Assembly (NCBI GenBank): GCA_050261515.1
Contig: JBLNDJ010000015.1
Location: 94,033 to 158,032, forward strand
Reading direction: 5' to 3'
Length of the DNA stretch: 64,000 nucleotides
DNA from: JBLNDJ01 sp050261515
GTDB taxonomy: Bacteria; Acidobacteriota; Terriglobia; Bryobacterales; Bryobacteraceae
Shown: piece after piece, positions 24,481 through 33,362 of the stretch
Layout: each line of letters opens with the position of its first letter
Numbering within the stretch: the stretch's first letter is position 1
Program-made: the position numbers and the translations under genes
The notes under the pieces: model-generated
The model's input: the letters and a program-made list of their open reading frames with translations, nothing else
What the model was told of the DNA's origin: nothing
Databases searched by the model: none

Positions 24481-26109
24481 GTGATCCTCGTGCTCGCCCT
24501 CGCGCTCCTTGCCGCCGCGGCCCTCGCCGCTCCGGACTCCTATGACATCGTCATCGCCAACGGAACGCTGATCGACGGCTCCGGCGCCCCCGGCCGTCGC
24601 GCCGATCTCGGCATCCGCGCGGGCCGCATCGCGGCCGACGGCGATCTTCGAAGCGCGCCGCGCCGCCGCACGATCGACGCCTCGGGCCTCGCCGTCGCGC
24701 CCGGGTTCATCGACATGCACAACCACTCGGACGACAGCCTCGTTGCCGAGCCGAAGTGCGAGAGCATGATCCGCCAAGGCGTGACCACGATGATCCTCGG
24801 CGAGGGCGGTTCGGCCGGGCCCGTCAAGCCCGGCGTGAAGCCGTGGACCACGCTCGGCGGCTACTTAGACTACGTCGCGCAGAAAAAAGTGGCGACGAAC
24901 GTGTGCTCCTACGTCGGCCAGACGCAGATCTGGACTTACGTGAAGGGCGACGCCCTGACCGCCGCGACACCCGCCGAGATGGAGGCGATGAAGCGCGAGG
25001 TCGATAAAGCCATGCGCGAGGGCGCGCTCGGGCTTTCGACATCGCTGCTGATGCCGCCTTCGAGCCTCGTAACCACACCGCAGCTGGTCGAGCTTGCGAA
25101 GGTCGCCTGCGGGTACGGCGGGCTCTACTCCACGCACATCCGCGACGAAGGCGCCGGCGTGTTCCGGTCCGTGGCCGAGGCGATCGAGATCGGGAAAGCC
25201 GCCGGCATCCGCGTCGATATCCTGCACATCAAGATCGCCGACCGGCAGCTCTGGGGACGCATGGACGAGGTCGTGGCCATGATCGCGAAGGCGCGCGCCG
25301 AAGGCTATGACATACGCGCCAACGTATACCCGTACACCGCGGGCCAGAACGACCTGCGCGCCATCATTCCTCCCTGGGCGCACGACGGCGGCAACGCAAA
25401 GATGCTCGAGCGGCTGCGCGACCCGGCCATGCGGGCCCGCATGCGCCGCGACATCCTGAACGGCATTCCAGGCTGGTACAACCACTACCTCGCGATCGGG
25501 AACTGGGACGGCATGCAGCTGGTCTCGCTCGGCGGCAGGCGCATGAGCGACGTGATCCGCGAGCGCGGCGGCGATCCCGTGAACGTGCTGTTCGATCTGC
25601 TCCTCGAGCAGAGCGGCAGCGTCCCTACCGTCTATTTCCATCACACGGAACAGGACATGCAGCTTGCGCTCCGGCAGCCGTTCACGTCCGTGGGCTCCGA
25701 CGGACTGGCAATGAGCCCCGAAGGCCCGCTCGGCGCTACGCGTCCGCACCCGCGATCGTACGGAACGTTTCCGCGCGTGCTCGGCCGCTACGTCCGCGAG
25801 TTGAATGTCCTCACCCTGCCCGAGGCCGTCCGGAAAATGACTTCGATGAATGCGGAGAAAGCGGGCATCGCGGAACGCGGATTGCTGAAGCCGGGATACT
25901 GGGCCGATGTGACCGTGTTCGACCCGGCCACGGTAGCCGACAAGGCGACGTACGTCAATCCCCACCAGTACGCCGCGGGCATTCCCTATGTGATCGTGAA
26001 CGGCGCGATCGTGCTCGACAACGGACGCCGCACGGGCGCGCTTCCCGGGAAGGTGCTGCGCGGCCCCGCATACCAGCCGTCACGCCCGGCCCATAGGCCG
26101 GCGAAGTGA
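24481..26109 (+). CDS. N-acyl-D-amino-acid deacylase family amidohydrolase, secreted
   Basis: 542 aa from a GTG start. The first 20 residues (VILVLALALLAAAALAA) are a signal peptide, which supports this GTG over any longer frame. The amidohydrolase metal site starts with FIDMHNHSDD, followed by LGEGGSAGP, STHIRDEGAG (His) and HIKIADRQLWG (His and Lys region). The late GSDGLAMSPEG gives the catalytic Asp. Relatives hydrolyse N-acyl-D-amino acids or D-glutamyl peptides, so a cell-wall peptide or D-amino acid scavenging role is likely. Confidence 0.87.
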   Translation: MILVLALALLAAAALAAPDSYDIVIANGTLIDGSGAPGRRADLGIRAGRIAADGDLRSAPRRRTIDASGLAVAPGFIDMHNHSDDSLVAEPKCESMIRQGVTTMILGEGGSAGPVKPGVKPWTTLGGYLDYVAQKKVATNVCSYVGQTQIWTYVKGDALTAATPAEMEAMKREVDKAMREGALGLSTSLLMPPSSLVTTPQLVELAKVACGYGGLYSTHIRDEGAGVFRSVAEAIEIGKAAGIRVDILHIKIADRQLWGRMDEVVAMIAKARAEGYDIRANVYPYTAGQNDLRAIIPPWAHDGGNAKMLERLRDPAMRARMRRDILNGIPGWYNHYLAIGNWDGMQLVSLGGRRMSDVIRERGGDPVNVLFDLLLEQSGSVPTVYFHHTEQDMQLALRQPFTSVGSDGLAMSPEGPLGATRPHPRSYGTFPRVLGRYVRELNVLTLPEAVRKMTSMNAEKAGIAERGLLKPGYWADVTVFDPATVADKATYVNPHQYAAGIPYVIVNGAIVLDNGRRTGALPGKVLRGPAYQPSRPAHRPAK

Positions 26110-26249
26110 CGCGATGTGCGCGACGTGGCGGCTTCCGTGCCACGCGTAGAGGTGTACGTTCTGGTCGAGCGTAATGGCTCCGCCTCGGTCGCGATGCCTT
26201 TGAAATCGGGCTTGCCGATGGGATAGCGAAGCTCGTCGATGGATTCCAT
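26080..26249 (-). pseudogene. yfiT/BstA-like DinB-fold gene, internally deleted
   Basis: The ATG at 26249 gives MESIDELRYPIGKPDFKGI, the typical N-terminus of YfiT/bacillithiol-transferase-like metal hydrolases. About 60 bases later, in another frame, comes NVHLYAWHGSRHVAHIASLR, the typical C-terminus with its metal-binding histidines, ending at a stop at 26080. The middle of about 110 residues is missing and the ends are out of frame. This is the remnant of a deletion in a normal 170-residue gene. Its tail overlaps the D-aminoacylase 3' end. Confidence 0.75.
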
Positions 26250-26309
26250 TCGCCCTCAGGATAGCCCGGACTTGACAGAACGCCATGACGCCCACTACCA
26301 CGGAGGTAG

Positions 26310-28031
26310 GTGCTGAGAAGGGCTGGCATCTGTATTCTCCTGGCGGCGCTCGCCGCGGCGTACGCGTCCGAGTGCGCGCTGCTGCCTGAGATCCGGCAGT
26401 ACATCAAGAAAAGTTGGACGACCCTGCGCCGCTCGAACGCCGACCTGCTCGCATCGGCCTCCGACACCAAGGTGGGCCAGAGCGGCAAGGTCATCCTGTA
26501 CACTCCCGAAACGCTGCCCCGCGATCCCGAATCCATCAAGACGCCGGGCCTGCTGTATCTGCCAAAGCCCTACGTGGTGCCGGGCGGGCGCTTCAACGAG
26601 ATGTACGGATGGGACAGCTACTTCATCGCGCTCGGCCTGCTGCGCGACGGCGAGACGGCGCTCGCGAAGGACATGACCGACAACTTCGTCTACGAGGTGG
26701 AGCATTACGGCAAAGTCCTCAACGCGAATCGCACTTACTATCTCACGCGCTCGCAGCCGCCGTTTCTCACGCGCATGATTCTCGACGTCTACCGCGCTAC
26801 CGGCGACGCGCGCTGGCTCGCGAGCACGCTGCCCGCGATCGAAAAGTACTACGCCTATTGGACGAGCGAGCCGCACCTGACGCCCGAGACTGGTCTGTCG
26901 CGCTACTGGGGCGGCGCCGACACGCCCGCGCCCGAAGTCGTCCACGGCGAGCGCGACGCCGCGGGCCGGAGCCACTACGACCGCGTCCGCGAGTATTACC
27001 GCACCCACGAGGTCCGCGAGTACGACGTTACGCGCTACTACGACAAGGCTCGAGACCGCCTGACGCCGCTGTTCTATATGGGCGACCGCGCGATGCGGGA
27101 ATCCGGCTTCGATCCTTCCTCCCGCTTCGGCCCCTTCAGCGTGGACATCATCCACTACAACCCCGTGGACCTCAACACGCTGCTCGTCCGCATGGAAGCC
27201 GACACGGCCGCGATCTATACGTTACTCGACCGCCCGCGCGAGGCCCGGGTCTGGAGCGAGCGCGCCGCGCGCCGCGCCGCCGCGATCAACCGCCTGATGT
27301 GGGACGAGCGCGCGGGCCTGTACTTCGATTACAACTTCGAGCGGAAGGCGCGGTCCACGTACCGGTTCATCACTACGTTCTATCCGCTGTGGGCCGGAAT
27401 CGCGTCGCCCGGGCAGGCGGCACGCGTGGCGGCGAATCTGCCGGTGTTCGAGCGCGCCGGCGGCTTGATGACGAGCGACCGCGTCACCGGCAATCAGTGG
27501 GACGCGCCCTTCGGCTGGGCGCCGGTCGAGCTCATCGCGATCGAAGGACTCCGGCGCTACGGCTTCACCGATGCCGCCGACCGCATTTCGGTGAACTTCC
27601 TCTCCCTGGTGCTGCGCGATTTCGGCGAGCACGGCACAATCAAAGAAAAGTACGACGTCGTGGCCGGCCACTCGGATGTGCCCGCCGGCATTCGTTTCGG
27701 TTACTCTTCGAACGAGATCGGCTTCGGATGGACGAACGCCGTCTTCCTCGTTCTCTACGACGAACTCTCTCCGCCGGCCAAAGAACGCTTCGAGCGGCTC
27801 TGCGGCGCCCTGTCAGGGGCGAGCGGAGGTCGCGCGAGGGACCGGAAGTTGCAGCGTGAGCCCCTTGGCGTCGTTGGCGCGCCGCGTGGCCTGGCGATCG
27901 ATCCTGGCGAGCGGCAACTCGCCGTCGACTCCATCCGGGCTGACGAACTTCACCGTCTGGTCCTGGACCCATACGGCGGCCGCGGACCACGACCCGCCGT
28001 CGTTGGTGATCAGGGAGAACGCGGCCGGTGA
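26310..28031 (+). CDS. treA: GH37 alpha,alpha-trehalase, secreted
   Basis: 573 aa from GTG 26310, with GGAGG four to eight bases upstream and a signal peptide at 1-19. Trehalase signature 1, PGGRFNEMYGWDSY, is at 91-104 and signature 2, QWDAPFGW, near 396-403. It cleaves trehalose to two glucose units, probably in the periplasm. The GH37 fold is complete by about residue 500. The last 72 residues (SGASGGRARDRKLQREP onward) are antisense to the next gene and unlike other trehalases, so the ancestral stop seems to have been lost. Only the C-terminal extension is doubtful. Confidence 0.9.
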   Translation: MLRRAGICILLAALAAAYASECALLPEIRQYIKKSWTTLRRSNADLLASASDTKVGQSGKVILYTPETLPRDPESIKTPGLLYLPKPYVVPGGRFNEMYGWDSYFIALGLLRDGETALAKDMTDNFVYEVEHYGKVLNANRTYYLTRSQPPFLTRMILDVYRATGDARWLASTLPAIEKYYAYWTSEPHLTPETGLSRYWGGADTPAPEVVHGERDAAGRSHYDRVREYYRTHEVREYDVTRYYDKARDRLTPLFYMGDRAMRESGFDPSSRFGPFSVDIIHYNPVDLNTLLVRMEADTAAIYTLLDRPREARVWSERAARRAAAINRLMWDERAGLYFDYNFERKARSTYRFITTFYPLWAGIASPGQAARVAANLPVFERAGGLMTSDRVTGNQWDAPFGWAPVELIAIEGLRRYGFTDAADRISVNFLSLVLRDFGEHGTIKEKYDVVAGHSDVPAGIRFGYSSNEIGFGWTNAVFLVLYDELSPPAKERFERLCGALSGASGGRARDRKLQREPLGVVGAPRGLAIDPGERQLAVDSIRADELHRLVLDPYGGRGPRPAVVGDQGERGR

Positions 28032-28430
28032 AGACGGCCCGGCAGGTCCCTCCTGTTTATACTCGCGAGTTTCCGGCCGCGCCGTTTCGGGCGGCGGCGG
28101 AGGCGCTTGCTGCTGCGGCGCCAGCACAATCACCGTCGGGCTCGACGGATATCCGCTGTAATACCCTCCGTCCCAGTAGCCGGGAAATCCACCCACGAGG
28201 CCGCCAAAGCCGCCGAAACCGCCGAAGCCGCCGTGCCGGAAGTTGCCGCCGAACGATCCGGTTCCCGGAGTGGTCAACCCGATCGGCGGAATCGGCGCGA
28301 GTGGCGGCAGTCCGAAATTCCCGAAGTTCCCCGAAAGCCCCGCCGGACGCGGGAAGCTCGCGTGAACCGAAACGTGCTGTGCGAAGCACGCAATGGGAAG
28401 CAGGCCCCAGAGGACTAGCGACCCTTTCAT
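27813..28430 (-). CDS. secreted glycine-rich protein of unknown function
   Basis: 205 aa with a signal peptide (to about residue 18, CFA-Q). It has a glycine/phenylalanine segment GGFGGFGGFGG near residue 70, a proline stretch (QQQAPPPPPE), then a compact C-terminal part (VKFVSPDGVDGELPLARIDR) that could be a small beta domain. GGGAGGTGTT directly before the ATG is a good ribosome site. The family is not recognised. Its 3' end overlaps the trehalase reading frame by 219 bases on the opposite strand, so one of the two ends is probably a recent extension. Confidence 0.7.
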   Translation of the reverse strand: MKGSLVLWGLLPIACFAQHVSVHASFPRPAGLSGNFGNFGLPPLAPIPPIGLTTPGTGSFGGNFRHGGFGGFGGFGGLVGGFPGYWDGGYYSGYPSSPTVIVLAPQQQAPPPPPETARPETREYKQEGPAGPSSPAAFSLITNDGGSWSAAAVWVQDQTVKFVSPDGVDGELPLARIDRQATRRANDAKGLTLQLPVPRATSARP

Positions 28431-28452
28431 AACACCTCCCACGTTTCCGAGC

Positions 28453-29736
28453 CTAGCTCGCGGAGCCGGAATCCACAACCGCGAGCAAACCCCTGCGCAA
28501 AGCTTCTCCGACGATGCCGGGGTCCGCCTCCGACGCGCGCACATCCGGCGCGGCGTTGACGGCCGCGAGCGCCTCCCACGTGCGTTCGTCTACGGCAACC
28601 GTGCCGGCAAGCGGAACCTGCACGATCATCTGCGCGCCTTCGCGGAACGTGGACGCGCCCTCGGGCAGGCGCAGGCGCGCGCCGTACAGCCGGTCGCGCG
28701 GCGCGGCGAGCAGCCGGAAGGCTTCATGCAAGCGGTCGATGTGCGCGCTGTCGACGTTGCCCCAGTGATCGGCCGCGACGTCGAACACGTCGTAGCGAGC
28801 CGCGCCGTCTTCAGCGAACTCCATCACATTGATGCTCTGCCTGGTGCCGTGCAGTTCCCGGCGGTCCGTGCGCAGTTCGAGCACTTCCATCCCTTCGTCC
28901 GCGGCGTTTCCGCCCGCCTCCGGCCACGACGTGAAGATGATCGCGCGCCCGCCGGGCGTGAGGTGCCGGGAGACGCCCGCCACCACGCGCCGCGCCAGTT
29001 CGTCTCCGCGCTCGCCGCCGTGCAGGAACACCTGGTCGCCCGCCTCCCCGCGCGCCGTCCGGTTCGGATAATACGGCGGCTGCGAGACGATCAGGTCGAA
29101 GACGTCGCGGGCGGCCGGCTCCCACACATCGCCCCCGCGGAACTCCGCGTTCCGGATGCCGTTCACGTCCGCGTTCAGGCGCGCCAGTTCGAGGGCGCGC
29201 GGGTTGATGTCGGTGCCTGTGACGGCCCCGGCGTGCGCGGCAAGCAGCAGCGCGAGCGTGCCCGCGCCGCAGCCGAGATCGAGCACGCGGCCGGCAGGAC
29301 TTCCCGGCCTCGCCGCGCGGAACAGAATCGCGGTCGTCTCTCCCGCTCCCATCACGGCATCGCGGTCGCGGCCGAGATAGTCGCTGAACAGGTATAGGTT
29401 GCGAACGGTCCGAAGGTGGAACGGCGCCTCGACTCTCCCCGCCTCCGCCTCGATCAGCAGTCCGCAATCGAGCGCGGCGACAAGCACCGCGCACCCGAGG
29501 CACTCCGCCGCGGCGTCGCGAGCGAGCGTTTCCGCGCAGAAAAACAGCCGGAGCCCCAGGGCCGCCCGGTCATCCGAGAACTCCGCCTCGCGCGATGCCG
29601 TGAGCGGATTGCGCAGGTCATCGGTGCCCACCGTCATGCGGCGCACGTACTCGCGCGTGAGGCCGATTTCGCGGAACCGCGCGGTGAGCGGCGCGCCGGG
29701 GTTGCGGCTGAGCCGCGAGGAATCCGGTAACGCCAC
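28453..29736 (-). CDS. class I SAM-dependent methyltransferase (N6-adenine/N5-glutamine type)
   Basis: 427 aa. The SAM-binding site is VLDLGCGAGTLALLL followed by TGTDINPRALELARLN, and the catalytic loop reads SQPPYYP, an NPPY-type motif of amino-methylating enzymes such as HemK and RlmG. The N-terminal 180 residues have no clear motif and may bind the target. Start taken as GTG 29736 because it lies one base after the stop of the upstream oxidoreductase (TGAC-GTG), indicating coupling. The substrate (RNA, DNA or protein) is not known. Confidence 0.82.
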   Translation of the reverse strand: MALPDSSRLSRNPGAPLTARFREIGLTREYVRRMTVGTDDLRNPLTASREAEFSDDRAALGLRLFFCAETLARDAAAECLGCAVLVAALDCGLLIEAEAGRVEAPFHLRTVRNLYLFSDYLGRDRDAVMGAGETTAILFRAARPGSPAGRVLDLGCGAGTLALLLAAHAGAVTGTDINPRALELARLNADVNGIRNAEFRGGDVWEPAARDVFDLIVSQPPYYPNRTARGEAGDQVFLHGGERGDELARRVVAGVSRHLTPGGRAIIFTSWPEAGGNAADEGMEVLELRTDRRELHGTRQSINVMEFAEDGAARYDVFDVAADHWGNVDSAHIDRLHEAFRLLAAPRDRLYGARLRLPEGASTFREGAQMIVQVPLAGTVAVDERTWEALAAVNAAPDVRASEADPGIVGEALRRGLLAVVDSGSAS

Positions 29737-29737
29737 G

Positions 29738-30976
29738 TCAGGCCTTCGGCAGCTCGTAGCCTTTGCGCCGCGGCCGCGAGAGCAACGCGTTCGCCTCCTC
29801 GTCGCCCGGGAAGCGTTCCGCCTCGGGGTCCCATTTGAGCTTGCGGCCGAGTTCGCGGCAGATGTTCGCCAGATGGCAGAGTGTCGTCGCGCGGTGCGCC
29901 GTCTCGACATCCGCGTTCGGCTTCTTGCGCGTGCGCATGCACTCGAAGAAATTCCGCAAGTGCGCCGCGTCCTCGCCCTTGCCCTCGGGAGTGGGATCGG
30001 GCGCGCCCTCGAGCAGCGCGGGGTCGTCGGCGATCGCGTTGCCGCGCAGGATTTGTATGCGGCCCTTCTCCCCCGCGAAAATCGCGCCGAGCTGCTGGTG
30101 ATCGTTGATGACGGGCTGTTCGAGCTTGAGCAGCGTGCCGCTCGCGTACCGCATTGTCACTCTGGCCTGGGGCCCCGGCTCCTCGGGCCACACTTCGACC
30201 GGGCCGGTCCCATCCGTTCCGAGCGCGGCCTGCACCTGGTCGAGCGCGTGCGTGCCCCAGCCGCTGACGCCCCACGACTGCCCGCCGCCGTCGTAATCCC
30301 GCCAGTTCCCCCACTTGAATTGCAGGTCGCGGTGATAAGGCCGCAACTCGGCCTGGTTGCACCACAGGTCCCAATCGAGGCCGTCCGGAACCGGCTGCTC
30401 CGGCTGCGGCTTCCATCGGAGCGGCGGCTCGAAGTTGCACGCGATCACGCTATGGACGCGTCCGAGCCCGCCCTCGCGAATCAGCTTGCTCGCGAAAATA
30501 TCCATCGGCATCGAGCGCTGCTGCGTGCCGGCCTGTAGCACGCGGTTGTGCTTTCGCACGGCCCGCACCAGCGCGCGCCCTTCAGCCACCGTCAGGCACA
30601 CCGGCTTCTCGGCGTACACATCGAGCCCCGCCTCGAGCGCGTGCATCGCGATCAGGACCCGCGCGTGCGTGGTCGTCTCGACGAACACGGCGTCGAGTTT
30701 TTCTTTGTCGAACATGCGCCGGTAATCCTGATACCTGGCCCACTTGTCGCCGCCGGCCCGCAGCTTCGCCGCCTCCGCGCACCGCGGCAGGAAGCAATCG
30801 GCGACCGCCGCAATCTCGTACTCCGGAAGATCGTAGTTCCCGATCAGCCACCGCGCCCGGCCGCCCAAGCCGATGAAGCCCACGCGGATACGATCGTTCA
30901 CGCCGAACACGCTCGACGGAATCACCAGAGGCGCCGCCGCGCCCGCGGCCGTACGGAAGAAATCGCGTCTGTTCAT
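29738..30976 (-). CDS. Tat-exported Gfo/Idh/MocA family oxidoreductase
   Basis: 412 aa. MNRRDFFRTAAGAAAP is a twin-arginine signal, so the enzyme is exported folded with its cofactor. The Rossmann glycine motif is VGFIGLGGRA and the EKP motif is YAEKPVCLT. The C-terminal part (WGVSGWGTHALDQVQ) matches the sugar-oxidoreductase class typical of Planctomycetes and Solibacter-like genomes. A TATAAT box at 31000-30995 and GGAG before the ATG give a conventional leadered start. The substrate is not known; a glycoside or sugar alcohol is likely. Confidence 0.9.
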   Translation of the reverse strand: MNRRDFFRTAAGAAAPLVIPSSVFGVNDRIRVGFIGLGGRARWLIGNYDLPEYEIAAVADCFLPRCAEAAKLRAGGDKWARYQDYRRMFDKEKLDAVFVETTTHARVLIAMHALEAGLDVYAEKPVCLTVAEGRALVRAVRKHNRVLQAGTQQRSMPMDIFASKLIREGGLGRVHSVIACNFEPPLRWKPQPEQPVPDGLDWDLWCNQAELRPYHRDLQFKWGNWRDYDGGGQSWGVSGWGTHALDQVQAALGTDGTGPVEVWPEEPGPQARVTMRYASGTLLKLEQPVINDHQQLGAIFAGEKGRIQILRGNAIADDPALLEGAPDPTPEGKGEDAAHLRNFFECMRTRKKPNADVETAHRATTLCHLANICRELGRKLKWDPEAERFPGDEEANALLSRPRRKGYELPKA

Positions 30977-30994
30977 GAGATGGGCTCCAGGGCG

Positions 30995-31000
30995 ATTATA
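30995..31000 (-). promoter_or_regulatory. -10 box TATAAT of the Tat oxidoreductase operon
   Basis: A perfect TATAAT on the minus strand, 18 bases before the ATG at 30976 with CTGGAG in between. This is one of the few conventional leadered promoters in the window. Confidence 0.5.
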
Positions 31001-31033
31001 TAGCGCAAACTGTTCTCACCGCGCCGGAACCTC

Positions 31034-31039
31034 TACAAT
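31034..31039 (+). promoter_or_regulatory. -10-like box TACAAT of the TPR operon
   Basis: TACAAT ends 9 bases before the ATG at 31049 and no Shine-Dalgarno intervenes, so transcription would begin within about three bases of the start codon. Confidence 0.4.
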
Positions 31040-31048
31040 GGAATCGTC

Positions 31049-32266
31049 ATGTGGTCTCCGGCCGCGGCGTTTCTATTGTTGTTTCTTCAGAGTACCGGCC
31101 CAGCCGCCGACGGCATGAAGGCTCTCGAAGCGCGGCAGTACGACGCCGCCGCGCGCGAGTTCGCCAAGGCCGTCGAGGCCGATCCCGCCGATTATGCCGC
31201 GCGCTTCAACCTCGCCTTCGCTCAAAGCATGCTCGGCCGTGACGCCGAGGCCATCGCAGAATACAAAAAGGTCCTCGAGCTGAAACCCGGCTTGTACGAG
31301 GCCGAGCTGAATCTCGGGATGATGCTGCTCGGGGCCAAACAAGCGGCCGAGGCCCTGCCTTATCTCGAGCGCTCCGCCGCAACGAAGCCGAACGAACTCC
31401 GCCCGCGCCTCTACCTTTCCCAAGCGCTGCTCCAAACGAACGACTTCGCCAGGGCCGAGGAATCCTACAAGGCCGCGCTCGTGCTCGACCCGAAATCCGC
31501 CGCCGCCGAGATGGGCCTCGCCGAGGCGCTCGCGAAACAAAGCCGCCTCGCGGATTCCGAGCCGCACTTCCGCCGCGCCGCCGCGCTCGACCCCAACTAC
31601 AAAGACGCCTTGATCGAGCTCGCGCAGCTTTACGAAAAGGCCGGCCGGAATGCCGACGCCATCGCCATTTATCAGGGTTTCCCCGATAACGTGGCCGTGC
31701 GCGAGCGGCTCGGCCAGATGCTGGTGGATGCCGGGCGGCCGGCCGAGGGCATCCCGCATCTCGAATGGGCGGTGAAGCAGTCGCCCACCTCCGCCAACCG
31801 CCTCGCGCTCGCGCAGGCTTACCGCAAGAACAAGGAACCGGAGAAGGAGCTGCCGCTTCTCGAGCAGGCGCTCGCCGCCGCTCCGGAAGACCTCGACCTC
31901 CGCATGGGCTACGGCCGCGAGCTCCGCGACCAGCGCCGCTACGCCGATGCCGCCCGCGAGTTCGCGCGCGTCGCGCAGGCCAGGCCCGATTCGGTGGAGG
32001 CGTGGAACGAGCTCGCGGGCATGCTCATCTCGCTCGAACAATACCCGCAGGCGATCGCGGCGCTCGACCGCCTGAAGGCGCTCGGCGTCGAAAACGCCGG
32101 ACATCTCTACCTGCGCGCGATCGTGCTCGACCGCGTCAAGGACCAGAAGAGCGCGCTCGAAAGCTACAGGAAGTTCCTCGCCGCAAGCGAAGGCAAGCAC
32201 CCCGACGAGGAGTTCAAGGCGCGGCAGCGCGCGCGCATCCTCGAAAAGGAATTGAGCAAGAGGTGA
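31049..32266 (+). CDS. secreted tetratricopeptide repeat protein
   Basis: 405 aa. Residues 1-22 are a signal peptide (AAAFLLLFLQSTGPAADG). Helix-turn-helix repeats of about 34 residues fill the rest: YDAAAREFAKAVEADP, AIAEYKKVLELKPG, AEESYKAALVLDPKS, SEPHFRRAAALDPN and so on, about nine TPR units. TPR arrays bind partner proteins; here it would act outside the cytoplasm. It is the first of three closely packed genes: the next starts 4 bases after the stop. Confidence 0.88.
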   Translation: MWSPAAAFLLLFLQSTGPAADGMKALEARQYDAAAREFAKAVEADPADYAARFNLAFAQSMLGRDAEAIAEYKKVLELKPGLYEAELNLGMMLLGAKQAAEALPYLERSAATKPNELRPRLYLSQALLQTNDFARAEESYKAALVLDPKSAAAEMGLAEALAKQSRLADSEPHFRRAAALDPNYKDALIELAQLYEKAGRNADAIAIYQGFPDNVAVRERLGQMLVDAGRPAEGIPHLEWAVKQSPTSANRLALAQAYRKNKEPEKELPLLEQALAAAPEDLDLRMGYGRELRDQRRYADAAREFARVAQARPDSVEAWNELAGMLISLEQYPQAIAALDRLKALGVENAGHLYLRAIVLDRVKDQKSALESYRKFLAASEGKHPDEEFKARQRARILEKELSKR

Positions 32267-32270
32267 CCCC

Positions 32271-32714
32271 GTGAAGCGCCTCGCCCTCCTCGCCGCAGCG
32301 GTTTCGCTGGCGCTCGCCTCGCAGTCCGATTTGGACTCCATCAAGTCGGAGCCGAAGCTCGAACGGCGCGCCGAAAAAGCGCTTGATAACGCGTTCGACG
32401 CCCTCAAGTCCGCGCAGGAATCCTATCTCGTGAAGGGCGACATGGCGCAGACCGGCTCGGACCTCGACGAGCTCTCCCAATCGGTCGAGCTCGCCTACAC
32501 CTCGCTGGTGGACACGGGCAAAAATCCCAGCAAGAGCCCCAAGCACTTCAAGCGCGCCGAGATCAAGACGCGCGAACTGCTCCGCCGCCTCAACGATTTT
32601 CGCGAACAGATGAGCGTGGACGACCGCCCCGCCGCCGACAAGGCGCACGCGGTCATCCAGAAGGTTCACGAGGATCTCCTCGAAGGCATCATGGGAGGAA
32701 AAAAGAAGCGATGA
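32271..32714 (+). CDS. secreted lysine-rich helical protein (unknown)
   Basis: 147 aa from GTG. Signal peptide at 1-16. The mature part is charged and almost all helical (ERRAEKALDNAFDALKSAQES, HFKRAEIKTRELLRRLNDFRE) and ends GGKKKR. No family is recognised. It lies between the TPR gene and a second helical secreted protein; its stop overlaps the next start as ATGA. It is probably a helix-bundle or coiled-coil partner of one of them. Confidence 0.7.
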   Translation: MKRLALLAAAVSLALASQSDLDSIKSEPKLERRAEKALDNAFDALKSAQESYLVKGDMAQTGSDLDELSQSVELAYTSLVDTGKNPSKSPKHFKRAEIKTRELLRRLNDFREQMSVDDRPAADKAHAVIQKVHEDLLEGIMGGKKKR

Positions 32715-33343
32715 AGAAGGCCTTGCTTCTGCTCTGCCTCGCGGCCCCGGCGCTCGTCGCGCAGAAAGATTTCCTGACCGCCGACGAAGCCGATCAGGTC
32801 CGCGAAGCGCAGGACCCGAACGATCGCCTGAAGCTCTACACCGTTTTCGCGCGCCAGCGGCTCGACCAGGTACAGCACCTAGTCAAGGACCAGAAGCCCG
32901 GCAGCGCCGGCATGATCCACGACCTGCTCGAGGAGTACAACAAGATCATCGATGCGGCCGACACCGTCGCCGACGACGCGCTCCAGCGCAAGGCCGATAT
33001 CACCGCCGGCATCGGAGCCGTAAACTCGGCCGAGAAGGAATTTCTCCCCGCGCTCGAAAAGATCCGCGACTCGAACCCGAAGGACATCGGCCGCTACGAG
33101 TTCATGCTCTCGCAGGCGATCGACACCACCAGGGATTCTCTCGAAACTTCGAGCGAAGACCTCGGCAAGCGCTCCACCGAAGTGGCCGACCGCGAGCGCA
33201 GGGAAAAGAAAGAGCGCGAGGCCATGATGCAGCCCAAGGACCTCGAAGAGCGCAAGAAGGCCGAGGCAAAGCAGGCCGCCGAAGAGAAGACGAAGCGCAA
33301 GAAGCCGACCCTGCTCAAGAAAGGCGAGACGGTCAAGCAATAG
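32711..33343 (+). CDS. secreted coiled-coil protein with lysine-rich tail (unknown)
   Basis: 210 aa with signal peptide 1-17 (LLLLCLAAPALVAQ). Residues 25-150 are predicted helical; residues 155-200 are a dense Glu/Lys/Arg coiled coil (EEKTKRKKPTLLKKGE at the end). No family is recognised. It overlaps the preceding gene by 4 bases (ATGA), so the TPR protein and the two helical proteins are made together. Co-expression and shared export suggest one periplasmic or surface assembly. Confidence 0.7.
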   Translation: MKKALLLLCLAAPALVAQKDFLTADEADQVREAQDPNDRLKLYTVFARQRLDQVQHLVKDQKPGSAGMIHDLLEEYNKIIDAADTVADDALQRKADITAGIGAVNSAEKEFLPALEKIRDSNPKDIGRYEFMLSQAIDTTRDSLETSSEDLGKRSTEVADRERREKKEREAMMQPKDLEERKKAEAKQAAEEKTKRKKPTLLKKGETVKQ

Positions 33344-33362
33344 GATCCCTTGCCGCCTCTCC

